Origin: Bidens hawaiensis
Taxonomy: Eukaryota > Streptophyta > Magnoliopsida > Asterales > Asteraceae
Reading direction: 5' to 3'
DNA: 64,000 bases
Assembly (NCBI GenBank): GCA_021521415.1
Contig: JAIQDT010001748.1
Location: forward strand, 186,001 to 250,000
The position numbers and the translations under genes are program-made. Position 1 is the first letter of the stretch. Each line of letters begins with the position of its first letter. The notes below the pieces were generated by a model. It made no database searches. It worked only from the letters and a program-made list of their open reading frames with translations, and was not told where the DNA came from. This document shows positions 34,465-45,886 of this stretch, one piece after another.

Positions 34465-35030
34465 TTTTACATGTAAAATCTTAAAAAACTGTTGTTTTAC
34501 ATGTAAAATGTTATTTAGATTTGTTGTTTTACGTGTAAAATATTTATGAAAAGTGTTATTTTTACGTTTAAAATATAATTTTGACATGTAAAATCTTAAA
34601 GAACTGTTGTTTTACATGTAAAATTCTAACGAGATTTGTTGTTTTACGTGTAAATGTTAATGAGATTTGTTGTTTTTACATGTAAAATGTTAATGAATAA
34701 TGTTATTTTACATGTAAATCATTAGCTTTTACACGTAAAATCTTAAAGAACTTTTTTTTTACATTGGGATGATCTCGGGATGGTACCAGTACCGATCCCA
34801 AAAATCGCTAATATTTGGTACCGGTACGGTATTGGTATTTCATGCAAAAAATTCGGGAAATACCGGTACAGTACCGAACCGTAGCGGTACCGATACCGAA
34901 AACTTAAAACTCGATACCAATTCGGTACCGACGGTACCAAATCGGTACCGAAAACGCCCATCCTAGTTTTATATGTAAAATGTTAATGAGATTTGTTGTT
35001 TTACATGTAAAATGTGAATGAAAAGTGTTA
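34465..35030. repeat. Array of TTTTACATGTAAAA palindromes, about 30-35 bp spacing
   Basis: The 14-base perfect palindrome TTTTACATGTAAAA, or a near copy (ACGTG, ACGTT), occurs about ten to twelve times, with spacers such as TGTTAATGAGATTTGTTG. A small MITE splits the array at 34764-34965. A (GT)n run lies near 34391-34413. Confidence 0.8.
34764..34965. mobile_element. Small MITE rich in GGTACC words
   Basis: About 200 bp with inverted ends (GGGATGATCTCGGGATGGTACC-like against the complement of GGTACCGAAAACGCCCATCC). It is dense in GGTACCG/CGGTACC, giving open frames on both strands that are only shadows. It interrupts the TTTTACATGTAAAA array. A target duplication is not clear. Confidence 0.55.
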
Positions 35031-35346
35031 TTTTGCCCCCACCCCCAAAGCTAGCAAAACCTGAAAGCTAAACTAAATCCGAAAGCTAAACCAATTTTTT
35101 TTTTGTTGGAAGAGGGATTTTAGATACACAATTTGTTTTGTTTTCTTTTTCGTTTTTTTTTTGGTTTTATAAGTTTTTTAATGATTTTTGTTTTTAGTTT
35201 TAGGGGTGTTTTTTCCTTACAAAATAATGTCATGTAGATGTTTGATGGTGCACCATAAGGATGTGAATTAATGATCAAGGGTTGGGAATGATATTTCTCA
35301 GTTCCCCACTTTTTTGGAGTCCCTTTTGAACCTAACTCTGTATATA

Positions 35347-36030
35347 TCTATATTATTATATTATTAAGGAAGAGTGAAGGAAATTCATGGTAATTTCACC
35401 ATTACATATTAAGGACAAAAATGACATTTTATAATAGGGCAAGAAAAATAATTTGTTAATCCCATAGTTTGTTCTTAGAGCATCTGTGTAAGTTAATTAA
35501 GATTCACATTTTGTAAAATTAATTATCCGTGCTTAGCAAATGCAAAAGATTTATTGTCTTTTAGCTATTGATCATTATTGTTTGACAACTAAATTAAGTA
35601 GATATAGTAATGCATAATTAATTAATAATTAAACTATGATATTAAGTTCATATGATAATGCATTTTAAATGATAACAATTATAAATATTATTTAATTGAG
35701 ATATATGATATAGATACTCAAATATCTATATAATTTATATCCTTATTTATATCTAAAGTTACTTTATCTATAATATAAAGCATGAAGGAAATACATAAAA
35801 ACATTTTTTTAAGAGTTTTACATGTTATTTATGTATATTGTTGAACATTTGATGCAATGGTGTTGAGGGTAAAATTGAAAGAATAAAAAACCTTGAACAC
35901 CGATTAACACATAAATAATGATTTCAATATTGGGTTTCATCGTCGTATGTAATCAGTTTAGCCATAACTACGACCATTCAATGTCTTCAAGCATTGGAGG
36001 CGATTAGGTGTCACTTTATTCTACTAAAAC
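35347..36030 (+). mobile_element. Possible Helitron 5' end
   Basis: TCTATATTATTATATTATTA after an A, directly beyond the long-TIR element, has the look of a plant Helitron start (TC at an A/T junction). A hairpin CACGC-AACGAA-GCGTG near 37793-37808 could mark a 3' end, but the expected CTRR end is not evident. Tentative; the rest is AT-rich without a gene. Confidence 0.25.
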
Positions 36031-36039
36031 CGCCCTTCA

Positions 36040-36765
36040 AACATATTATATAAGCTCTCCGCAACGGAATTCGTTTTCCACGCTTTCCGACCGCACATCA
36101 GGTTTCACTTTCTCTCTATATATTCTATTGCCAATCATTCATGTAATTTGGGGTTTACTTTGATTTTCTTATTTTGATGTTGTAAATGTACCATTGGTTT
36201 CAATTCAATACTAAGATGTTCGATCGGTTTACTTTGTTTCCTTGTAAACCTAAATTATTGTTAGTCTGTTAGGGTTCAGGTTATATTAATGTGTCAGGTC
36301 TTTAATATTAACTGATTATTCTAATAATTGATTGGTTTTTGGTTGATTGATCGGAATATCAACAGTTATTGTTTGGAAACATTTTTTTAATCAGTGTGTG
36401 TTAAATTTCACTAAATAGGCAGAGAGAAGTGGATGGTTGTGTCTAATTTGGCAAGACTCATATCAAGAGCATAATTTGGTCTTTGTCGGTTCTTTAATAT
36501 TGATTTTTATGGTTTGCATTTTCAGGTAAATTTATCAAATTTGTCATCACTCGTCGAGGTGCGCAAATTGCACCGAAAAATGGGTACGAAGTCTGCAAGT
36601 TCTGTGTGAGTGTTGTTTGTTATGATAAATGGGTGGGTTCTTTCCCCTTTTTGTTTCATGTATTTTTATGTATTTTTTAATATGTTTTTATTTATTGGCA
36701 TTGTTGATTAGGAAATAAGTCGCAAAAACTTGTAATTGATAAAAAAAACAAAAAACTAAGGTAAG
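36040..36765 (+). pseudogene. Gene-like exon/intron pattern, unrecognised
   Basis: ATTATATAAGC (about 36047) resembles a TATA box. A short pyrimidine-rich exon ends ACATCAG|GTTTCAC (about 36101), an intron ends TTTTCAG|GTAAATTT (about 36526), and the next exon holds ATG GGT ACG AAG (MGTKSASS) with a donor-like GTGTGAGT at once after. Another acceptor (TTGATTAG) and donor (AAG|GTAAGG) bracket 36711-36761. Read through upstream, exon 2 can also encode KFIKFVITRRGAQIAPKNGY. It could be the captured 5' end of a host gene, for example inside a Helitron, or chance. No protein family recognised. Confidence 0.3.
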
Positions 36766-39090
36766 GTTCTACTTTGCTTTACATTAAATTGGATTTTTTT
36801 AGGTTCCTTTTAAGTGTATTTGGAAAGTTCAGTTACACAACCTATTAGTTTGGATTACATAACAGAGAGTAGAGTGAACCATATAATTATGATTCATAGG
36901 TTCTTCAAAGGTCATACAATAGTTACTTTATTTTATTTTATATTCAATTCAATAAAGTCTTAAAAAGTTCTCATATTCTATATATTGATTAACATATTAA
37001 TTCAACTATATTTTCTCTCAGGTGTTTCTTCATTCGTTTTCTTATATTCTTTGCAAATTACTTGATGAGATACTAAGACATGTTATCTATACAAGATAAT
37101 CAGATTATGACGATTATATAACAGTGTATTTTTAATCTTGATTTTTAAATATATTTTTAAATTTTTTGCTGGGTATGTTGATTCAAATTAGGTTAAGTTT
37201 CAAGTGGAAGTAGAGAACCCAAATCATTTGGTTGTGGAGAACCCATATTAATTATGGAAACGATGAAATCCTAACTTCCTCTGACTTAATTTTAAGGAAA
37301 CAATACTGATAACTTGAAAATGAATGGAAATGGTCAACTTACGAAAGTCAATACAAAAGTCAAGAACACACTTTTTTATAGATCAGAATTGTAAGTTTGT
37401 TAATTGTATCAAAGTGACCAACCTGTCACGAAGCGGCCAACCGACCACGAGCCATCCAAAACATGGCAATCACTTTTTATTATGTTTATTTTAGTAATTT
37501 GTTTTCTTTAAGTATTGTATTTTTTTTATTTAATGAAATTATTTTTTATAATCTAAATGGTTTATATGGTTTAAAAAGAATAAAAAATAAATGTTGAGTG
37601 GATAGATCACCCCATTTAAATTGAGTTGTTTTGGGTTGTTTTGAGAAACCACTATCCTATTAGTTGTTCGAGTGCGTAGTTTTGTTAAATAGGAAAACCA
37701 CTCCCTCACTGTAACGACTAAGTCATACATAATTGACGGATTATGCAGCACTAAAAATTTCTATAAACTAAAAGGAGTGTGATCATATTTACACACGCAA
37801 CGAAGCGTGCGTTTGGTGCAAGTTGATGAAGCTTCAATCACTTATGAATTTACTTTTCAATCTTTTAGGGACGCAAAAGGTTTGTCTATTCTAAAGCTAA
37901 TTTTATCACTTATTTCATATATATCAACTCCATTATTCTTTCAATCAATATGCCACTAAATTCAAGTCCGAAAATTTTAAATTGCAATCAAATTCATAAG
38001 GCTTCAATTATAGTCAATACGCCATTAATTGAATTTACCAGTTATAATATAAATCAATTGAGTGATTAACTGTAAGGAGGCGCTCAATAGTCTCAATTGA
38101 AACCTAATTTAAAGACGGGCATTTTCTCCATAAATTCTTCGGTTTTTCTTTCATTATCTTCTACGAAGGCAATCCATGTAGGGTTAGGATACAATTAGCA
38201 TATTGCATTACATAATGAATTGTGTAAGTTTGCATGTTACTAGTTTCTTGTTTTGTTTATATATTTTTTTCTATTTGGTGTAGAGGGATTACTTTAAGCA
38301 AGGAAAGATTGAGTAATTCCGTAAACTTCTAAAAGAAAGATCAATCCTGGAGTAAAATGTTACGTTATTTTTTTATGTACACACTAGTTTATTAAACTTT
38401 GGAATGGTGTCACTTTGATTTGATTGTTTTGAAGAGATTGATGAGTACTATGCGGATGTTAGATATGAAAGAATTGTCATCTTAGATGCTTGTTGGAATT
38501 TCACATGGAGGATTAAGACGTCATTAAATTAATGACTATCGTAGCCATTACGACACAATTTTACTAAAACAATACCGTGTTTGCATGTGTGTTGCACTTG
38601 CATAAAAATAGAATTTTAGTGAGTTTTTTTATATAATATAAATGTTAATACTTTTTATTAATATTTATTGCATAATGCAGATGGGGGAAATTAGTCTATA
38701 ATCTTCATTCATCAAGTTAGTTATTCTTTTAGATTATGGTTATGTGATATCATATATGTCAACTTGACCATCTTGCATGTTTAATCTATTTCATTTTTTT
38801 TAATCTTTCAGGTCCTTTTACCAAAGTTGTCGTAGTTTACTATAAATGTGGATTTTGTACACTTGAATTAATCATGTCTATGTATGCATTACTAAGATTC
38901 AACAAAACCTACCTACTGCAAAAAGACTTGTAGAAACTCTATGTAGATGGGATAGTTACAACTATTTATTTTCTTGATGCATTTTTAGTATTTCAATTTT
39001 GCTAAATATACTTATTTATTCTGGCTATTCTCAACAATTAGAAAAACAAAATGCTAAACCTTTCCTTATATTGCCTCAAACAAATGTATT
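36766..39090. other. AT-rich intergenic stretch
   Basis: No supported gene. A short open frame at 38428-38532 (FEEIDEYYADVRYERIVILD) is coding-like but isolated. Confidence 0.4.
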
Positions 39091-39094
39091 CTAG

Positions 39095-39215
39095 AGATGA
39101 GGGTCTCTCTGAAAGCCACCTCTTTATCCCTTTGGATAGAGGTACGATGTGCATACATCCCACCTTCCTCAGACCCTACTTATAGCTTTGCTGTTGGTTA
39201 GACTTCACTGGGTAT
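39095..39215 (+). mobile_element. SINE 3' part (TS-like plant family)
   Basis: GAGGGTCTCTCTGAAAGCC, GTACGATGTGCATACATCCC, CCTTCCTCAGACCCTACTTA and TTCACTGGGTATGTTTG follow the well-known order of tRNA-derived plant SINEs of the TS type. The Pol III promoter boxes are not seen, so it is 5'-truncated or diverged. Confidence 0.65.
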
Positions 39216-39479
39216 GTTTGATTGATTTATTGATTGACATATTGATATGGATTTTGTTTAATTGCTTACAAAGTGATTTGGGTAGTGTTAATTTATGTTA
39301 ACATACTTCTCAGTTCATGATTCAAATTCTTATTTCCTACATGAATTTTCTTTAATTCCTGACTATTTGATGCTTGTTTTATTTAGATGCTAAAATTCAT
39401 AAATGATGTTTCTTTTATATGTTTTGTAGACTCATGAGATATATGATTGAATATTATTTGATATATATCAAGACACATT

Positions 39480-39535
39480 ATGTGGAATTGGCTTAGGGTG
39501 GTGGGAGTCATACCACTCCCATCCCACATTCCACA
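39480..39535. repeat. Foldback: nested inverted words
   Basis: TGTGGAAT pairs with ATTCCACA, and inside it GTGGGAGT pairs with ACTCCCAT (one wobble). The DNA around it (39536-40787) is AT-rich, with a GC-richer patch near 39890-39960 and 40045-40160 that has no recognisable gene. Confidence 0.5.
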
Positions 39536-40787
39536 ACACTTTTTTTTTTTATATCAATTTTCACACTCTCATTCATCCACATCAGCGCCACGTCATAACA
39601 TCCCACAACTTTTGGAATCATCCCACAACCAACCCTTTTCATTTTTCAACCATTTTTTTCATTTAATTTAGTTAACTAATTTATTTTTAAATTAAAATAA
39701 AACATATTAAGTTTTTAAGTTATAAAAATACGAAAAAAAAAATTCAAACAAAAAACAATATGGGCGTTTTAGAAAACATATTGGGCTTATTGTTAGGAAA
39801 ATTGTTAGGGGCTGTGGGTTTTTAAAAAGAAAACCCTACAACAAAATAAAATGTCGTCTTCATATGTAGCTCCACTTCTCTCTCGTCCTCCGTAGTGGTC
39901 CACCAACTCCCACCACAACCACTGATCCACCATGCTCCGCCGCCATTAAACACCACAGCAACCAAGCCAGTTATGATTTTTAGATAAAAAACAAAAATAA
40001 AAAAGAAAAAAAAGAAGAAATCATCGGCAAGAAGAGATACAATAACTCACTGTGCCGGGATGTTTTTGGGTGGTCGCGATAGGGATGATACGGTGTTTCC
40101 ACTGTTCCCGAGCCATCCTAAGCATGTCCCGCTTCCACTTCATGCACCCTTATACAATCACCTAAGTAGCAGAAATCGTAAGCATGTGCATGTCTAAAGT
40201 TTTTCTTTCACACATAATCGAAAGTGGCGAGCTTGATTTTACTTATCTCTCATTGATGGTTGTTATCTTGATGCCCTTACTGAACTCAATTTCAACATAA
40301 TAGCAATTATTCTTGTCTGATTAATCATTTCTATAAGAATAAAGAAATGAGAGAAGATGCTATGTGAAAGTATCCATCAAATCATGTCCATAAGAATGAA
40401 GAAATGATAGAAAGATAATATAGAGAAAGAGAATGAAAATTGGAACATACGATTTGAAGTACGTATGAGTATATGAAAGAGAGAAAGATAGCATAGAGAA
40501 AGAGAATGAGAGAGCTCTTGTCGTTTCATATCTAATCATTATCCATTAACATTTTATATTAAAAGTTTTTAGTCTTACGTCATCTTGTTTTCTTCATAAG
40601 CCTCTCCAAGTCGATATGATATCACAACTAAAATCAATAGTAACAACCACGAAATACGACATAACATTACCTTGGAAATAGTGGCGTCAATTGCTATTCA
40701 CAACATATTTTGAAAAACAACACTTTTCAAGTCCTTTAGTTGATAATACCAAAAAATTGTTGTTGGTACGCATGCATGGTTGGTATA

Positions 40788-40951
40788 TGTGACATCCGTT
40801 AATTTCAGGTTAACTCCGTTAACTCAACTCCGTCAATTCAAACTTAAAGATCATTGAATCTATAACGCACACCTCATTACATTTAAACTAGGGTTTAAAT
40901 GACGCTTGACAATTACTACATGTGTAGTCTTTCGGGAATTTGCACCGAAAC
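40788..40951 (+). repeat. Truncated outer 5' LTR of element C
   Basis: First 164 bases of the LTR (TGTGACATCCGTTAATTTC ... TTGCACCGAAACG), then an abrupt switch to integrase sequence. LTR and pol share GAATTT and AACG at the junction, so the deletion was probably microhomology-mediated. Confidence 0.88.
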
Positions 40952-41425
40952 GACCAAGTATTACTCAAAGTCTCACCTTGGTAAGGTGTGGTTCGCTTTG
41001 GGAAGCGAAACAAACTCAACCCACGATACGTTGGTCCTTACCGGATAACTGAGCGCATTGGTCCGGTGGCGTACCGACTGGACCTACCAACGGAACTCAG
41101 TGGTGTACACAATGTATTCCACGTATCCAATTTGAAGAAATGCCTATCTGATGAAACCCAAGTAGTCCCTTTGGATGAACTGCAAGTTGATGAACAATTA
41201 CGCTTCATTGAAGAACCAGTCGAAGTTTTGGATTGGGAAACCAAAACACTCAAGCACAGTAAAATTCCAATTGTTAAGGTTCGTTGGAACTCGAGACGTG
41301 GACCGGAGTTCACGTGGGAACGCGAGGATCAAATGATGAAAAAGTATCCTCACCTTTTTGAAGGGCTGACCAAACATAGAAAACCGCGAAACCCGACAAA
41401 CCGTCAGAAATCACCGGAGGTATGA
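40952..41425 (+). pseudogene. First-unit pol remnant: integrase tail and chromodomain
   Basis: Begins inside the integrase tail (QVLLKVSPW, then stop TAA 40982-40984), then the clean frame from 40988: [47 protein letters not shown] and the chromodomain end KVRWNSRRGPEFTWERED, YPHLFEGL. It is nearly identical to 51509-51989, including the TAA. It lacks every catalytic part, so it is inert. Confidence 0.88.
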
Positions 41426-41429
41426 ATTA

Positions 41430-41557
41430 AATTTCGGGACGAAATTTCTTTCTACTAGGGGATGATATGACAAACTGAAAATTTTTCTTACTTTTTCAGA
41501 CACTCATCACGACTTGACTCAAATTTTCGGGACGAAAATTCTTTAACATGGGAATGA
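41430..41557 (+). promoter_or_regulatory. Duplicated hairpin and polypurine region before the middle LTR
   Basis: Two hairpins: AATTTCG-GGA-CGAAATT (41430-41446), then AATTTTCG-GGA-CGAAAATT (41522-41540), each followed by a purine-rich tract (AGGGGATGA, GGGAATGA). The stem is one pair longer on both sides in the second. The first copy is followed by ATGACAAACTG, which resembles an LTR start, so the pair may be a duplicated boundary. Confidence 0.65.
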
Positions 41558-43911
41558 TGTGACATCCGTCAATTTCAGGTTAACTCCGTTAACTCAACTC
41601 CGTCAATTCAAACTTAAAGATCATTGAATCTATAACGCACACCTCATTACATTTAAACTAGGGTTTAAATGACGCTTGACAATTACTACATGTTTAGTCT
41701 TTCGGGAATTTGCACCGAAACGCAAACGAGTTGACGCAAACAATTGGTGAATAAACGAAAAACGTCAAAACAATAATTATGTGATAATTATGTGTTAGAC
41801 TTATGTGTTATGTGATAACATTGTTATAAACGTTAACTCAAGGTGCTAGAACTAGTTAATTAAGCTAGAAAAGTAACATTTGAAAGTGGAGGGACCTAGA
41901 TGTAACATGATTATTATTATTAATATTAACCAAACCCTAGCCTCTCTTTCTCTCCTCTCCCTCTACCCCTATTGGACCCCCCTCCCCCTTGCTCTCGGCT
42001 GCCGCCACTCACACACATACATACAATCAATTTTCAAGCTTTTCAATTGAAGATTAAGGTGCTAGGAAGGTATAAACAACTATCCTATGCATCCTCTATG
42101 CTTAATTTCGATTTTTAATGGGTTAATTATAAACCCTAGGTCCGATTTTTATATGTGATTGTGTTCATGTGTCTTGTTTTGATTGAAAGATGTATTGATT
42201 GTTGAATTGATAACTAGTATTGGTGTTATTGCATGTTAATCGTTTGTTTCTTGATTTTGAGTTCAAGTAAAACCCTAATCATGGATGTAATGTGTTTTTG
42301 ATGTGCATGGATAATAATTATGGTGTCTATAAGGTCATATGAACGGATTATGGTCCATAGATAGTTAATATGTTGAGTTTGGATGCAAACAGTTTCTGGA
42401 CAGATTGTGTTATTGATGTTCAATTGACTGTAACGGGGTGTGAATGTGAAAATTGGTCGAGATAATTGATACTACAGTAAACTAGGTTGAGTCTAGTTTC
42501 TAAATAATATAAATTTGCAATTTTTTAACGTGTAAAAGTTAACTTTTATGATTTTACAAAAACGTTGTGTAAATCTGAGTTGTGAGACCTTCTGTTAGGT
42601 TGTTTTGTAAATATTATATCTCATGAACTATGAGACCAAATGGGTTGGTTCCACCTCTGGAAGTTAACTTGTTGAGTTAAGAACCTAACCCAATTGGTCT
42701 TGCATTTGTTGGATTTTTCATTTAACGGGAATTACAAATAACATTCTGTTGCGCATGAATTTGACTGTTGTGAGTTTGCTGTAGTAAATTGATCATTGTG
42801 GGAAATATATGTGGAATAAAAATACAACAAAATATTTTCTGGAAACCTAACACATGTGTACTTTTGTGATGATTTTTGGTGAATTAATTGAGATGATATG
42901 ATCTGTTGAATAGGATAATCTTTCAAGTAGAATTCTGTCTCGGTAAAGTTAGCTGCTGAACTTTGTGAAAATACATGAAAAGTGCTAGTTGCTAGTTAAT
43001 TGTTATGTTTTGACCAAATTGCCCCTGCGGGGAATACTTGCTAAATAGTTGTGGTGCTTTGACCAAATTGCCCCTGCGGGGAATAGTTGCTAGTGATGTA
43101 CATTATTAATACACGACACGTAAATAATTGTTCACACCTGTATCGTATCACAAATGTACTTGTTAAGTCACACACGATTCACAAACGAAACACGAAACGT
43201 AATTTGTGCATAGGTGTTATGTGCCGAGTCTAGAGACTCGATAATAGTTCCGACACTTAGAAAATCTCTTTGTTGTTTTAGAACGCTAGAGAGAGTTTTC
43301 TGTGACGCGCATCACTTGGTGATTTATTTTTGGGAATTCTTCGCAAACAGTGAGTTTCACTTACCCCTTTAAACTGTTTTAAACGCTTTTCACTTGGGGG
43401 AGATAACATACTCCGAAAACGCTTTTAAGATTTTGTTAGTAAATTATATATCACCTGTAAAGGCTAAGTGGCAAACGAAACAATTGAAGTCCTACACATC
43501 GAACCGGTTAATATTTGGATAATAGCGAGTCACTGTTGAGTAGTACTACTGGGTTTGACAAACCCCACCCAACGCTAAACTCGACTGGAGGTCGAGCGGG
43601 TGTAATTTTGGCTTACACATACCATGGTCTGGATGACCTGTTGGCAAGGCACTTGATAAACAGTCAGCTTCGGTGTCGAACACTTAGTAATACTTGTTGT
43701 ATAGGCTAGCTACCTATCGATATATAATTGATTTAACACTATCTGGTAACGCAAAACGCTGAACGCAAAACGCTGAACGCAAAACGCTGAACGCTTTATT
43801 TTATATAAACTTGTGAACTCACCAACCTCGTGTTGACACTTTTAGTATGTTATTCTCAGGTAGCCGAGACGAGCGCGCGGTATAGGATCATGCATTGATT
43901 GAAACGCTTTT

Positions 43912-44359
43912 TGTTGGTGCACATTTTGTGGCCGTCGCTTGGCGAATAGTTTAGAATGTTTATGTTGTATGCTGTACACCTAGGTAGTGGTTCACGCTGA
44001 AAGTGATCCATTTGAAAGAGCATTTTCAAATGGATACCCATTCGATCGAACCAGTTTCTTATTCGATCGAATGAGTCTGCCATTCGATCGAATGAGTCCT
44101 GACCGAATGGCAGCGGGTATAAATACCAGCTTTCAGTCGTGAACATGTAAGGTTTTAAGGTTTTTGCGTGCCCGGAGCCCAGGTGCTGTCCGGATGAGGG
44201 GGGAGGCCATGCTCGACCTCCCCCTGCCATAGATCGTGATTTCTCTGTTTAAACAAGCATGTAACCGTTCGCGTTTATCAATAAAGTGTTTGTTTTTATC
44301 TTTGATCTGTGGTTGAAACCTTCCGTCCCGAACCTGCTCGGATCGTCACCGGTCCTACA
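43912..44359 (+). repeat. 5' LTR of element E with visible promoter and poly(A) signals
   Basis: TATAAATA at 44118-44125, AATAAA at 44280-44285, and between them a strong hairpin GGGGGAGG/CCTCCCCC (44199-44224). Three TTCGATCGAA palindromes lie just upstream of the TATA box (44040-44095), where enhancer sites would be expected. Confidence 0.8.
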
Positions 44360-44479
44360 ATTGGTATCAGAGCCACGGTAGCATGCCGAGCTCTTGATTT
44401 TCTGCGTTCTGGACGTTAAACTGTTGGTGTGTTCTTCGTGTTCTTCGCGTTTTCTGGGCTAGCGTTGAAGGAGTCGAAT

Positions 44480-44800
44480 CAGTACATTCGATCGAACGAG
44501 TTCCCCATTCGATCGAATAGGCCTATTCGATTGACTGATTCGATCGAATCAGTCTTCCCGCTCAAAAGTGTCAAATTCAAACGCAAGTTTTCCCGCCCAG
44601 ACAGCCTGTTCATTCGATCGAACCAGATGTCTTCATTCGATCGAATCAGTTTGTATTCGATCGAACTGGTTTTCCCGCTCAAAGTGTCAAATTCAAATAG
44701 CTGATCGAACCAGTTCTTCATCCGATCGAATCTGTGCTTCATCCGATCGAATCTGTGGTTCATTCGACCGAACCAGTTCTCATTCGATCGAACATGTTCC
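44480..44800. repeat. TTCGATCGAA palindrome cluster inside element E
   Basis: Seven exact copies of the 10-base palindrome (first at 44487-44496) plus variants (TCCGATCGAA, TTCGACCGAA), mixed with a repeated TTTTCCCGC/AAAGTGTCAAATTCAAA block. Together with three per LTR the element carries thirteen exact copies. The open frames seen here on both strands (FDRM or IRSN repeats) are shadows of the palindrome. Confidence 0.85.
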
Positions 44801-44804
44801 AGAC

Positions 44805-44805
<1 letters not shown>

Positions 44806-44838
<33 letters not shown>
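44806..44838 (+). repeat. A33 run inside element E
   Basis: Uninterrupted run of 33 A between the palindrome cluster and unrelated sequence. It could be a poly(A) tail trapped by template switching during reverse transcription, or an expanded A tract. Confidence 0.8.
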
Positions 44839-44842
<4 letters not shown>

Positions 44843-45219
44843 CCCAAGCCATTTTTATCAGTCGGGGAGTCTTCTGAAAAAGTTTGGCGAAAATAAAATT
44901 TTTTCGACAAAATTTCCGGGAAATTTTCGGTTAATTGTCGGGTCAGTGATGAAGATTTTTCTGGACATCCTATACATGTTGATCACATTCCAGAAAAAGT
45001 TTGGTGACAGTGAAATTTTCACTGATATTTGCCGGCAAAGTCAGAGCGTTTAAATGTTTAACGGTTAAAGCGGCAAATTTGGAGATGAACAAAGCACAAT
45101 CACCTGAAGGAATTATCGTCTACAAGTTTAATGGATAACCCCTTGTTCATTGAGCTTCTACAGTGGTGATTGTTATAAGAACACAGAAGAACAGAGAAAA
45201 GTGATTACTGATGAGGTAT

Positions 45220-45432
45220 GATGTTATTGTGGGGTAGTCAGGAGCATCTGACTATTTATGGGCCAACCAAGTTTAATTTATTGTCCGCATTCTGAAGATT
45301 CTGCTTTGTGGAGAGAATCTGAGTTTGAGTTATTGTGGGGTAGTCAGGAGCATCTGACTATTTATGGGCCAATCATGTTAAATATTTATTTTCCGCATGT
45401 GAGAATTCCGCTTTGTGGAGGGAATTCTGTTG
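45220..45432 (+). repeat. Tandem duplication, about 110 bp, in element E
   Basis: TTATTGTGGGGTAGTCAGGA begins near 45224 and again near 45331. Both copies run through CATCTGACTATTTATGGGCC to CCGCAT and GCTTTGTGGAG. The copies have diverged, so the duplication is older than the insertion. Confidence 0.75.
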
Positions 45433-45886
45433 AAAATTGGTGATTCGCAATCACGAAGTTAATGATGTGTCTTTGTCTCCGATGATGAATCTGCATACAA
45501 ACTAATCTGTTTAGGGGGAGTAGCTGTGGATTGGAAGCCTCTGTCATTTGTCCAATACATGTTGGTGAAGTAACCGTGTGGGTGAAGATTCGCCGATAGT
45601 AAGTCGCGCAGCGGAAGCGTGCATGTATTGTCATGTCTATATATTGGGATACACGTCAACGTCTGAGGGGGAATTTCTACAGTTGGTTGTTTTAAACAGA
45701 TTATTTAGTCTGAAGATGTCAGCAATGGAGAACACTTTGCATCATTAACCGAGAGTTCAGTCTAAGGGGGAATCTTGCTGCAATGATGGTATTTTTCAAC
45801 GTGATTATCAAGATAAAGCAGAAGATTTGACTGAAGATTGCAAGAGGTGTCTACAGCAATTCGCAAGCAACGTCCAAGGGGGAATT

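Larger units (their letters stand above)
33829..35344. mobile_element. Long-TIR DNA element (Mutator-like), non-autonomous
   Basis: The left end (GAGGTGAGTTCATTGGGGAA ... GTGGGGAACTG ... CCCTTGATCATTA ... CACATCCTTATG) matches the reverse complement of the right end (35253-35344) over roughly 95 bases with scattered differences. The outermost 50 bp plus an AT run is duplicated at the left (33829 and 33903). TATATA repeats border both ends. It encodes nothing visible. Long TIRs and AT-rich target sites fit a MULE. The interior holds a palindrome array and another MITE. Confidence 0.7.

Noticed and set aside
34743..34966. Open frames on both strands with repeated YRYG or GTGTV peptides
   Set aside because: They are produced by GGTACC-rich DNA of a small MITE.
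37790..37830. Helitron 3' end at hairpin CACGC-AACGAA-GCGTG
   Set aside because: The expected CTRR terminus after the hairpin is not evident, so only a tentative 5' end is listed.
44429..45053. Overlapping open frames on both strands in element E with repeated FDRM or IRSN peptides
   Set aside because: They come from translating the TTCGATCGAA palindrome and the A33/T33 run (K or F homopolymer); no domain and no consistent start.
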